A DNA stretch of 64,000 nt from Pleurostoma richardsiae (taxonomy: Eukaryota > Ascomycota > Sordariomycetes > Calosphaeriales > Pleurostomataceae): NCBI GenBank assembly GCA_030052745.1, contig JANBVO010000038.1, positions 186,001-250,000 of the forward strand, in the 5' to 3' direction. The notes under the pieces were generated by a model, which saw nothing but the letters and a program-made list of their open reading frames with translations, searched no databases and had not been told where the DNA came from. Positions 12,131 through 22,721 of this stretch are shown here, piece after piece (within the stretch, counting starts at the first letter, position 1; every line of letters begins with the position of its first letter). Made by a program: the position numbers and the translations under genes.

Positions 12131-14422
12131 TCATCGCCTGAACATCCCGCGGCGCCGCGCAGTGGTAGGCTTATTCCGCGCGGTCTCGAGGTTAGCCATG
12201 AAATCGCCAAACAGCCCCTTGACGACGCGGTTGGCTTCCCACTCGTCGATGATCTGGTCGGCGAGCTTCCGGCGTTCCTTGGCGCGCATGCGGTCCCGTT
12301 CGGCGCACTTTTCGGGCTCCATCCAGCCGCCACTCTCGAGCTGCCCCATGACCCAGTCGTCAAGCGCCTTTTTCCAGTGTATGAGGTCGTGCGCCGTCTC
12401 GGCGTTGCTGTTGCAGGTCACGCCGACGAACCACTCTCTGGACTCCGGTGGGATCCGCATGCCGTCCTCGTCACGGGCGCTATCGTCTGAGTCCTCGTCG
12501 TTGCTGCTGTCCACCTCGTCCAGTGTGTCCTTGCTGTACGGTGCGCCGGAGAAGCGAATCCGCCATGTCGCCGGGTGGCTGCCGCGCCCGCAGGCCTGGC
12601 AGTTCTCGAGTGCGAGGCCGCCGGACACGATCTCCTGCTGCTCTATGTACGGGCGCGCCTGGAGGGCGTAGCGGAAGTCGCTTTTCCATACTGTGGACAT
12701 GAATTTGGACTCAGCCAGGGTGAGCACTTCGTGATAGAGCTTGCGCCAGGCGAGTTGGTACACTTCATCGTCCTTGTTGAAGCCCGGGTTGATGCGGCGA
12801 TGGACAAGCCATTCTATGGCGTCCCGGAAATGGTCCTTCAGGGGCTTATGCGCATGCGCGGTGAACTCGAGGGGGATTTCGTTTCGCAGAACGGCGGCTG
12901 GCACGCCGAGGGCGTCGTCCTCGTCATCCTCCACGATGAAGTCATCCAAGTCGTTCTCATTGTTATCTCCGGAACCTGTATCCATCTTGGAGGACCCAGA
13001 TGCTCGATCCTTCACCAATGTTCTGGGGTCGATATTCTTTCGCTTCTTCGGCGGAGCAAGCTCCTCCTTCTCTCCCTCTTCCTCATCGTCTTCGAACTCG
13101 CTCAATGCAAGATGGTCGGAATCTGTATCGTAGAGTGCAGGACGATCCTCCTCAGAGGACTCGGACAGATCTTCCACAATCTCTCCAGCGCGCCGGCGTC
13201 GCAAGATCTCCATGTGCTTCTTCTTCTGGGAGCGAAGAGTCGATGGACGCCTCGGCGTAGACATGGGCTGGGAAGTCTTCGGGCTGAGCATACCCGACTT
13301 TGGTCCAACCGTGGACTTCTTTAGCAGTCTCGATGATTGCACAGGCGGCAAATCTTCCGACTCAGAGGAATTGGCCGATTCGGAACCGACCCGGGCTCTG
13401 TGCGTCAGTCTTCTTCTCTTGGCAGGGGTCTGGACATCGTCATCCTCGCTTGCATCTTTATCCTCGTCCTCATCGTCCTCATCGTCAATGACGATGACGT
13501 TCTTGCGATGGCGATGACGCGGTCGAGGTGTCACTAAAGGGGCATCTGAATCGACGTCCTCGTCGTCATCATCTGACAGAACAGGTAATGACTGGGAACT
13601 TGTGGGTGCCTGCTTCCTGGTGGCGTTGTCCGTAACGTTTTTGATGGATGGTATCACATCGGAGGCAGCGTCCCCTTGTGAAGTCTTGTGTCTAGAATTC
13701 TGTGCCGAACCGTCCCTGTCATTACCCTGGACAGCGCTAAGCTCATCTTCCGACTCGGATGAGTCCTCAAACATCACGTGGCGCTTGCTTATCCGTGTCG
13801 AGCGCATGAATGCCAGACGAGATTGCTGTGGTTGACTGGAGCGAGGGTGGACATTGCTGCCTATCGAGACAGGATTTGTCCCATCTTCTGGCTTCTGCGT
13901 CTTCTTCGGCTCGGAAACTCCAGCTTTGAAATCCTTGCTTGCTCCTATGAGGATTGTAAGCTATCATCTCCACATTGGGACGAACTCGTGGAGGAAGGAG
14001 TGTGTCACAGCGCCCCTTTATCTATCTAGGAGCGTATTTGATAGTGGTATACCGCTCGAAGTGGGCATGACTGGAGTAGGGCAGTTCATTCACGAGAAAG
14101 AAGAGTCGCCGTGGACGAGCCGAGACTGTGTGACGTGACAGGCCAACATAGCTACCCGAAGGAGGGGAGCGTGCAGGTGTTCATGAATGAGAATTTTCCT
14201 ACCTGAATGGGAGTCTAGAGTCTGCTGCTTTAGTTTCGTCTTGAGCTGCTCCTGCGTCTCCTGGCTCGCGGAGGGGCCTTTACCATTCCTGGCCTTGATG
14301 GGCGAGCTCTTGGAGGCAGTGCTGTATCTCACGTTGGCCGGTGAAAAGCTCCCGCCGGGTGAGCTTGCGCCGACGGGCTCAAAGGTGAGCGTGCTCTGCT
14401 TCTGCCGCTTTCTCTTGGCCAT
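12131..14422 (-). CDS. DUF4211-domain nuclear-type protein
   Basis: Complement join of 12131-13944 and 14203-14422, encoding 677 residues. The 258-nt intron has a CAG/GTAGGA donor and a CATAG acceptor, and the joined frame reads DSHSGASKDFKAGV. The N-terminus begins MAKRKRQKQSTLTFEP, a basic stretch plus a QxxLTF motif. The middle 350 residues are acidic and Ser-rich, with basic clusters such as KRRRLTHRAR and PRPRHRHRK, typical of chromatin-associated proteins. From about residue 406 comes DDFIVEDDEDDALG and then a folded region with FRDAIEWLVHRRINPGF, WRKLYHEVL, a CQAC pair and HPATWRIRFSG, which matches the fungal DUF4211 family as I know it. The function is not established. Nuclear location is inferred from basic clusters. 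The acidic, low-complexity part makes the exact start of the ordered domain approximate. Confidence 0.85.
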
Positions 14423-16016
14423 TGCTGCAAGCTGCGTGATGGGAGCGTCGATGGTCAGTATCTAGTCTTTCTATGAGAATGATAGAGAGGATAATGCAGG
14501 CTATGGGATAGAAGAGATGATGCAAGGCCTTGAGTGTAATGTCTAAGGCTTGAAGATGGCGTCGGAACAGGCGAACTGCTCTGTCTGGGACGGGCGTCGG
14601 CTGATGATGCACGGTAGAGCTCGATGCAGTCAGTGGGGCTCGAAGCTCGTGGGGTTGAGACACACCCGCCAGGGAAGCGCACAGCGAAGGTGCGACTTGA
14701 GGCGCTGCCTAGGATGCGCGTAAGGAATGTACGAAAGACGGTGGATTAATACCACCTACCTACCTACCTAGGTAAGATACCTCGATGGATGAGCACGCAG
14801 CGAAGTCTCGTGCACGCTCCAACTGTAGAAAGCGCAGTCCGTGGATGTGTCCGTCGTTGATCCCTTGGACCCTTCGAGGAGGGCGATTGGTGTTGGTGGC
14901 GGATGTGCGGGAGAGTCGGACGCGTGCCGCGAGCGCGTCTCAATTAACTCAGACCTACCTGGTACGTACCTAATTCCCATTCAGCACAGGCCACCACCAC
15001 CTTTGTACTTTTAGTTAGGTAGTTATCGCCTTTCCTTCTCTGAAAACCTCGCCTCGCCCACATACTTCCTGCCACTCCTGACAGGTCCTGTGAGTAAAAG
15101 GTACCTACGTAGAGTACCTCTCTTACATTAGGAACGTTATCCCGCTGTATCTACTAGCTAGAGGGAGGGTGGAGTGCCTGCCCATCGTCTGCAGTACCTT
15201 CCCTAAGCTTAGGAAGCTCCTGTGTAGCGCGTATTGCAGAGCTAACACGTTATTTGCTTACCTAATGCCACTGGAGACCCACACTTATGAATCCCTAAGG
15301 TACCTAGGAAGCCCAGAACATTGACAGACGATAGTCTACGAGATGCGCTCGTAAGGTTAACAACATGTGTAGAGAAAACCAACATAATGAAAACAAGACA
15401 TTATAGCAGCTCAACCTATCTGTATTTTTCTCAAGCTGTTTCTCTTTCTCTGCTTACAGGCACCCAGAGCTGCAACCTGTCAAGGATTCCATATCACTGC
15501 TAACCATGGCACAGGGACAGCTTGTAGCAGCAGATAGGTGTAAACGGCTAACGAATGTATATATTGATCGTACGACTCTATAAAAAGTCTTTGTACTCTC
15601 CGTCGAGTCTAGGTGGCCTTCACGGACCGACCGTCGCGCGCCCAACTCCGATGCTATGGCCTAGAAATTTGTTGCTGTCAAGAATCCCACAAGAGAAGCA
15701 GCAGAACGGCGGCATCTGGGCTCCCAAATATACATCTCGCCCATCCCAAATTTCAGACATTACGCCCGAGCCGACCGTTCGCATGCTTATCCACTCTCTG
15801 CTAACGACGTGCCCAAGCCTCCCAATCACCCAGTGGGAAGCAGGAGCCGGATAGGTATCCAAGGGAAGACCTAATTTCGGCTGCGTTTCCCTTGGGATGA
15901 ATGATGCGGTCCTGCTGGAGGATACGTCGCAGCAAATCTTGGCACAATGACACAAGCCCTCGTTTGTCACAAAACACACAATCGTGCCCGGCTGTGTCAA
16001 GAGTCTGAAGGAGCTA
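14423..16016. other. intergenic region with repeat patches
   Basis: About 1.6 kb between the DUF4211 start and the LCB2 stop. TACCTACCTACCTAGGTA-type patches lie at 14754-14783 and 14955-14970, with more at 15013-15025, 15097-15120 and 15296-15306. The first 250 bp is the DUF4211 promoter/leader. No gene with coding character was seen. Confidence 0.5.
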
Positions 16017-18023
16017 TTACCTCAAGGCCACCTTAGCATCTTCCACACCCCGTGCGATGACGTCCTCGAGCTTCCATCGTGGGGGCTGGATCGGAATGCC
16101 GTTCGCAGCGCGCCATTCCTGCTCATTCTCCGCTGACACACCAGGAGGGGGAGGTTCCAGACCGCCGGCGATACCCGTAGAGAACTTGATCTGCAGAATG
16201 TCACCAACCTCGTCGCATGCCGCGAGGAGCCGGTCCAGGTCGTCCTTGTTATGTGCAGCAGAGATACAGAATCTGGCTCGCGAGCTGATCAGGGGAGTGG
16301 CCGGATAGCCAACGATAACGACAGAGATCTTGCGCTTCAGCATCTCATGGCTGAAGGCCGACATCTTTCCGGGGTTGTAGAGCATAATCGGGATGATGGG
16401 AGAATCGTCGTGGCCATAAACAATAAAACCTAGTCGCTTGAGACCGAGGCGAAGGTAGCGTGAGTTGAATGCGATCCTCTGCAAGCGCTCTTCACCTTGA
16501 CCCGGGCAAAGCTCGCCCGTAATAAGTCTCAGCGACGCCAGAATCTGCATCAGCACGGCCGGAGTCGGAGACTCTCCGAGAATAGTGGCAGCATTTGTGC
16601 TCTTAAGCTTGTCAATGATATGTTTCTCCCCAGCAACGTATCCTCCATTGGCGCCAAAGGACTTGGTCAAGGTGCCCATGAGAATGTCCACTTCGGAAGG
16701 GTCGATGCCGTAGTAATCGCAGACACCGCGGCCTCGGGGGCCCAGGGCTCCAATGCTGTGGGCCTCGTCGACGAAGAGGTAGAACTTGTACTTCTTCTTC
16801 AGCGCGAGAATGCCGGGCAGGTCACACATGGTGCCTTCCATGGAGTACAGGCCCTCGACAGCGATCAGGATCTTCTTCCATGGCCGGTGGGTGCGTGGCT
16901 GGCCTTGAGAGATAGCTTCCCTCAGCTTCTTTTCGAGATCTTCCATATCGTTGTGTTTGAACGACTTGATGACGGCACCAGACAGACGAGCGCCAATTCT
17001 GATTGACGCGTGGTTGAGCTCATCTGAAAGGATGAGGCAGCCCTTGGAGACTAGGGCGGGAAAAGAGCTTGCATTGGTGACGAAACCCATGGAGAAGACC
17101 ATAGCTGCAGGCTTCTCCACGAAGTTGGCAATTTCGCGCTCAACCTCCAAAACAAGGTCCGAGCTACCAACATCGTTCCTTGGGCTGCTGTAACTAAGCC
17201 CGAGCTTCCGGACACATTCCTCAACGGCATCCGCACAAGGACCCTCGGACTGGGCGAAACCTAAGTAGTTGTAGGAGCTCATGTTCAGGGTTTCCGTGTA
17301 AGTACCGGTGAGCTGGTAGCTGCGATTGTAATCATTAGACTTGCGATCCATCAGAGTGATGTACCGTCCAGGGACCCCGGTTGTTGGTCTCGCGAAGCAG
17401 TCATCGATGCGCAGCTTCAGCCTCCGGACGTAAAAGTTGTCGAAATCGTCGTTCAGGGGTGCATATCCATTTTGGGCCTTGAGAACCAGATAATGCTTCT
17501 GCTTGCTGAATCTTTTGCCGAAGAAATCGCGAGCGTGCCCGAAGAAGATGAGAATGAGGTAACTGATGTACGTCGTGAGAACGTAGTAATACGGAGGCTC
17601 ATCAATGACCGGCTTCTCCATTGGCTTCCCCTGGTGCTTGCTGACATATCTGTGGCTCTGGTGAACAAGAGGGCCGAACTGAGTGTCAAACCGCCTCTGT
17701 CGGCGCGCCTCTGCATCTGATGGAGGCTGGAAGAGTGTGGTGGGGGGCTCATCGCAGTTGGGCTCTCCAGCGGTCACTGTTGACAGCGAAATTGTGGGCA
17801 GAGACAGTGAGGGAGCGGTGATCTGGGGCGAGGCACCAGTATAACCCTGTTGGTTTGCCAGGAGAGACTGCTGGGCGGAAGGCTGGTCTTTACCCTTGGG
17901 GGAAGAGGAGAACAGCTGCGTGAGTCGGTTCCCCTTAGACTGCGAGGGCCTACGTTCCCCTATTTTTTCAGGCTGCGACATGTTGGGCGAACTCGAGAAG
18001 GGATTCGATAGCTTGCGGGGCAT
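16017..18023 (-). CDS. lcb2: serine palmitoyltransferase subunit 2
   Basis: A single exon of 668 residues. The enzyme condenses L-serine with palmitoyl-CoA to 3-ketosphinganine, the first step of sphingolipid synthesis, on the ER membrane as a heterodimer with Lcb1. The PLP-binding lysine is Lys454 in GTLTKSFGANGGY. Other family blocks are YNYLGFAQ, SDELNHASIRIGARLSGA, VEGLYSMEGTMCDLP and FVDEAHSIGALGPRGRGVCDYYG. One hydrophobic segment (YYYVLTTYISYLILIFFGHA) sits near residues 147-166. The N-terminal 110 residues are Ser/Pro-rich with repeated FSSSP motifs, longer than in yeast and probably regulatory. It is divergent from the acetoacetyl-CoA synthetase gene across a 2.1-kb upstream region. 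No intron is needed. Confidence 0.96.
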   Translation of the reverse strand: MPRKLSNPFSSSPNMSQPEKIGERRPSQSKGNRLTQLFSSSPKGKDQPSAQQSLLANQQGYTGASPQITAPSLSLPTISLSTVTAGEPNCDEPPTTLFQPPSDAEARRQRRFDTQFGPLVHQSHRYVSKHQGKPMEKPVIDEPPYYYVLTTYISYLILIFFGHARDFFGKRFSKQKHYLVLKAQNGYAPLNDDFDNFYVRRLKLRIDDCFARPTTGVPGRYITLMDRKSNDYNRSYQLTGTYTETLNMSSYNYLGFAQSEGPCADAVEECVRKLGLSYSSPRNDVGSSDLVLEVEREIANFVEKPAAMVFSMGFVTNASSFPALVSKGCLILSDELNHASIRIGARLSGAVIKSFKHNDMEDLEKKLREAISQGQPRTHRPWKKILIAVEGLYSMEGTMCDLPGILALKKKYKFYLFVDEAHSIGALGPRGRGVCDYYGIDPSEVDILMGTLTKSFGANGGYVAGEKHIIDKLKSTNAATILGESPTPAVLMQILASLRLITGELCPGQGEERLQRIAFNSRYLRLGLKRLGFIVYGHDDSPIIPIMLYNPGKMSAFSHEMLKRKISVVIVGYPATPLISSRARFCISAAHNKDDLDRLLAACDEVGDILQIKFSTGIAGGLEPPPPGVSAENEQEWRAANGIPIQPPRWKLEDVIARGVEDAKVALR

Positions 18024-20095
18024 GGCTAAGCGCGTTGCTTCGAAACAGATCTATAACAGAGAGCACAAGGGCAGTGCGGACAGATTTCCGGTCTTGCAGC
18101 TAGCAGCTCGTGATGAGGAAGGCTACCAAGGTTAGCAAACGATGACCGTGAATGCAGACAGCGGGTTTCTATCAAACTGTCGGTGTTGGGGGGACTGATT
18201 GGGGCGGATGCACTCATGAGGCGAGGGGCGAAGACAGTGCCAGACTCGGCGAGAGGTCAAGGCATCTCGCTCCCAGCGAAAGAAGTGGCGCGGCAATTGC
18301 GGGGAGACGAAGGTGCGGAGAGGCTTGGAGGCAGATTGGAACGGAGTTGTCTTACCTAGAGACGGTGGAAGCTGGAGAAGAGGCCTGGGCTGCCGAATTC
18401 CCCCTCTGGTCTTGGTCGCTGAAGGTTGCGGACAGGATGCGCGGGAGGCTCTTGTTCGCGGGTCGTCGGTGCAACGAATCAGAGTCGCGTCTCACCTCAG
18501 GGTCTCGGGGGGGCGCTGCAAGGGGCAATTTTCCGTCAGAGACTTGATACGGTTGTCGTGTCTCCCGACTCCAATGCCACTCTTGCTGGTGAGCTGGAAG
18601 CGCGCAACGAGAGAGGCGGCAGTTGGCGGGAGGAGCAAGCCTGGGAAGGAGAGGAGAAAGCAGAGGAGGAAAAGAAGAATTGGAGGGAGGAACTGACAGA
18701 TACCTGGAGTAGAGTGGTACCTCGACGGGGCAGCGGCCTCCTGAGCCTCACTGAGTAATGTTTGGGAGGGAGAGGATCAGGTACTTTGGGAAATTGAGCT
18801 TTTCAATTTTTTGCCTGCGGCGGCCTATGGAACGGATCTGCACTAGCCACGCCGCGAAGGTACCTGTACCTCAACTCCATGACACTTGTGCGCACCCCTG
18901 TTTCCGGCTGGTCCGGCCGGTAGCTCCCGGCTTTTTGACACCGCGCACAGGTACCTGACCTCACCCCGCTGCCTCGCTACGGTGGAGGTACCTTACCTTT
19001 ACTCCGTCCCGCAATTGTACCTTCGGTGTAGGGCTCGCGCTCGCGTGCAAATCTCCGGCTGTTGCAGAGAACGCCCTAGGGAGCTCCTGGCGGAAAAGGG
19101 GGGAGCCAATCATCTCTCACAAACCTACGGATCATGATCGATCGCACAATGCTCGATCGTGCATTTTCACTGTCGCTTTCCACTGCCGAGCATCGTCAAG
19201 GGAAACCTGAGCGACAGCTGCTACGTGTATCCCTTATTGCGGAGCATGTAGACACTCGCTGTGCAAGGCCTTACTCTTATATCTCACTGCCAGTCAGCCT
19301 CATTTCGCATTGCCAGGTGCATGAACAAGAGCTTACAGCTAAGATGAAAGCAAACCATAGGAGTGGGCTAACTACTACCTACCTACCTACTACCTATGGT
19401 ACCTAGCTCCCGGAGCGGCGTGTGTCATCCACCTCGGCCCTGTCTTTGCATCGTCTGGAGCGCAAGCCCAATTACACAAGAGGCTCATGCGAGCATTGCT
19501 CGCAATCCTTACAGGGTAATGGGTAACTCGTCCTCGCTCCAGTTGCCTCTGGCTGGGTTGTAATCAGGAACTCCCGATCCGAACTTCCATGTAGCGCGAG
19601 GACCATGATGGAACTGCCGGTGGAGTGCATGAAGCGGCCTTGAGCCACCACCCCAGACCCGTCATCCAAGAGGTACTCACATGGAAATGTAACGCCTTGC
19701 CGTCCCTGTCTTTGCGCATCACAAGCTACGGAGTCCCGGATAGGTAAGTCCAATTCGTCTTAAACCAGTGTAAACGGTCTGTAATGATGTTGTTGCATTG
19801 CCCCAGGAGTTGCATTGAGGACCTGAGAGCAGGAGAGCCGCCGCGACCGGACCAAACTAATGGGTGGCCGGCTCCCCTCGGGTTCCCCCTCGGCACAATT
19901 CCGTGTGGCCTCGGAACCGGACCTCCCCAGGCGCGGAGAGCAGCGCTTGTTGAAGCTGTGGACTGCCCTGAGAGAACTATTGCGATAGAAGCAGCAAAAG
20001 AATCGCAATTCTTCTTCCTGCATATTCCCGTGACTTCCACCATTGCTTTGCGCTCCCCCACCCAGGCTACAGTATAGAAATACCTCTCCGTAGTG
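18024..20095. promoter_or_regulatory. divergent intergenic region, LCB2 and acetoacetyl-CoA synthetase
   Basis: About 2.1 kb between two divergent genes, so it must hold both promoters. The LCB2-proximal part up to 18760 is purine-rich on the plus strand. ACCTAGGT-like patches occur at about 18857-18870, 18940-18995 and 19375-19407 (ACTACCTACCTACCTACTACC). A symmetric ATCATGATCGATCGCAC stretch lies near 19132-19148. The short ORFs here show no conserved features. Confidence 0.4.
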
Positions 20096-22446
20096 ATGGC
20101 AACGGATACGGACGAGCACGCCGCTCCGGCCGTGCTTTGGAGGCACCCGGATCCGAAGGCCACCCCCATGGCCAAGTTCATGGACCACATCAACACAAAA
20201 TTTGGCCTCGTTCTCAATGATTATCCCTCGCTATACAAGTGGTCTACGGAGAATGTCGCCGAATTCTGGGAGGAGGTTTGGCACTTCTGCGGGATAAGAG
20301 CCTCCAAATCTTACGACCAGGTCAGTACATTCTCTCACATCGTCTCTGTGGACATGCGCGTGACGCTGCCCCCATTGAGACGCTGTCAAGGGCAACAGAG
20401 GTGATCTTAGCGCTGCGCTGCTGATACTGAGCGGCTTGCCGGGCTGAGAAACCACTGCGTCGACCGCTGCAAGAATACTACCCGGGAGAGAAGACCGTCT
20501 GCTAACAGGCCACCAGGTCCTCCCGCAAGGCAGTGCCATGTTCCCCCGGCCAGACTTCTTCTCCGGAGCCCGCCTGAACTTCGCCGAGAACTTGCTGTTC
20601 CCTGCCAACGCTGACGTTAAGGATTCGGACGTGGCTGTCATCACGGCCACAGAGCGCGAGGAAGATCTCGTCCAGACGTCATGGGCGGAGCTGCGCGAAG
20701 CAGTCCGGCACTGCTCCAACGCCCTACGTGCCGCGGGTCTCAAACGGGACGACATCGTCGCCGGGTTTGTGTCGAACCATGTCCAGGCGCTGGTGGCCAT
20801 GCTCGGCGCCTCGTCCATTGGCGCGGTATGGACCGGTATAAGCCCCGACACTGGCGTCAGTGCGGTTCTCGACCGGCTCGTCCAGATCGGCCCCAAGGTG
20901 CTGTTTGCTGATAATGGCACGCTTTACAACGGCAAAGAGTGGTCGAGCACGTCCAAGACCCTCGACATTGTCGACGAGTTGAAGAAGCAGGGCTTAAAGA
21001 TGGTTGTGGTGATCGAGAACATCAAGGGCATGGATCTGGGTATGGACGGCCTGCGGAACGAGCACGTCATGGTTGAGGAGTTCGAGAGTTTCCTTGCCGG
21101 AGCCCCTGACAAGCCTCTTCAGTTCGAGCAGCTCCCGCCGTCACACCCGCTCTACATCCTCTACTCTAGCGGAACGACAGGACTCCCGAAGGCGATTATC
21201 CACACCGCGCTGGGGACGCTGATCCAGCACAAGAAGGAGCTCGCCCTCCACGGCTCGCTGTCCTCTGATTCGCGCATGCTGTACTTCTCGACGACCACGT
21301 GGATGATGTGGCACTGGCTCGTCTCCGCCCTCTCCGTCGGCGCCTCCATCGTGCTCTACACCGGGTCGCCTTTCAGGCCGCACTCGTACCTTTCCCTCCC
21401 CATCCTACTCTCCAAGCTAAAGGTCACCCACTTCGGCACCTCCGCCGCGTACCTCACCACCCTGGAGGCGAACGACGTCCTCCTAGCCTCCGACCCCTCC
21501 ATCGACCTCTCCCGCCTCGAGGCCATCTACTCTACCGCCTCCCCCCTCCCCCCATCGACGTTCCACTTCGTCTACCGCGCCTTCCCTCCCCGCGTCAACC
21601 TAGCCTCCATCACCGGTGGCACGGACATCATCTCCCTCTTCGGCGCGCCCTGCCCGCTCCTCCCCGTCCGCGCCGGCGAGGTCCAGTGCGCCGGCCTGGG
21701 CATGGCCCTCGCCGTCCTCGACTCCGCCTCCGACCCCTCCGACCCCGCCCCCGCCTCCCCGCCCGGCTCCCCCGGCGAGCTGGTCTGCACCCGGCCCTTC
21801 CCCAGCCAGCCGCTCACCTTCTTCGGCCCCGGCGGCGACGCCAAGTACCGCGCCGCCTACTTCGAGCGGTTCGGCCCCGAGCTGTGGCATCACGGCGACT
21901 TCGTGCGAATGGACCCCATAACCGGCGGACTGGTCATGCTCGGCCGCTCGGACGGCGTGCTCAAGCCGCAGGGCGTGCGGTTCGGCAGCGCGGAGGTATA
22001 CAACGTGCTGGCGCGCTTCTTCGCGGGCGAGGTCGACGACGCAGTTTGCGTGGGGCGGCGGCGGGAGGAGGACGCGGACGAGACGGTGTGCTTGTTCGTG
22101 GTGATGTGCGAGGGCAAAGAGTTCGACGATGCTGTTAGGCAGAGGATAAAGTCCGTGATACGGAAGGAGCTGAGCCCCAGGCATGTGCCCGGCGTGGTGG
22201 AGGAGGCCGGGGGAGGGGTGCCGAAGACAGGGAATGGGAAGAAGTGAGTGGCTATTCCTTTTTTTTTTGCCCGCCACTCCATTCGATGCTTTTGGTATGC
22301 CGAAACAACAGCCGCTGACAATATCTACCAGGATCGAGGTTGCTGTCAAACAGATCCTCTCTGGGATGAGTGTTAGGACCAACGCCAGCGTAGCGAATCC
22401 CGAGGCACTGGACTGGTTTAGGGAGTGGGCAAAGGCTCACCCCTAG
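20096..22446 (+). CDS. acetoacetyl-CoA synthetase
   Basis: Join of 20096-20320, 20517-22243 and 22332-22446, encoding 688 residues. This is an ANL-superfamily adenylate-forming enzyme that activates acetoacetate to acetoacetyl-CoA in the cytosol. The N-terminal cap reads WRHPDPKATPMAKFMDHIN. The AMP-binding P-loop is YSSGTTGLPKAIIH near residues 287-300, followed by TTTWMMWHWLVSALSVGAS and ASITGGTDIISLF. The C-terminal catalytic motif is PKTGNGKKIEV, with the expected lysine at about residue 650; intron 2 splits the codon of the very next lysine. The donors are CAG/GTCAGT and AA/GTGAGT and the acceptors are CCAG. A GTG lies just upstream, but the ATG at 20096 is the natural start. The 3' end converges on the Na+/H+ exchanger gene with 275 bp between stops. 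Confidence 0.94.
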
Positions 22447-22721
22447 CACGAGTTTGATCTAGGAGAAAGCGTGGTGCCTAGATCAGGTAGGAGTAAACAA
22501 TTCGGCTCACATCTTAGAGACAAGACATAGACACTGTCCGAAAACATCAATCACATTCAAAGGCTGCCGGCTGCGTCATCCATCTATGCCTCCGGCTCCC
22601 TACCTGCTCATGCCAACGTAGAATACATAACATGACCAAGAAACAAAGAGTCATCGAGCAGTCGTCCCTTAGAATACCCTAACGCCGATAATGCACTATA
22701 ATCTGCGCCCTCCTAGTTCCT

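Noticed and set aside
12575-13324. 249-codon plus-strand frame over the DUF4211 gene
   Set aside because: Antisense shadow of the acidic coding sequence, with no independent evidence.
21299-22138. 279-codon frame within acetoacetyl-CoA synthetase
   Set aside because: Arg/Pro-rich out-of-phase shadow of a clear enzyme gene.
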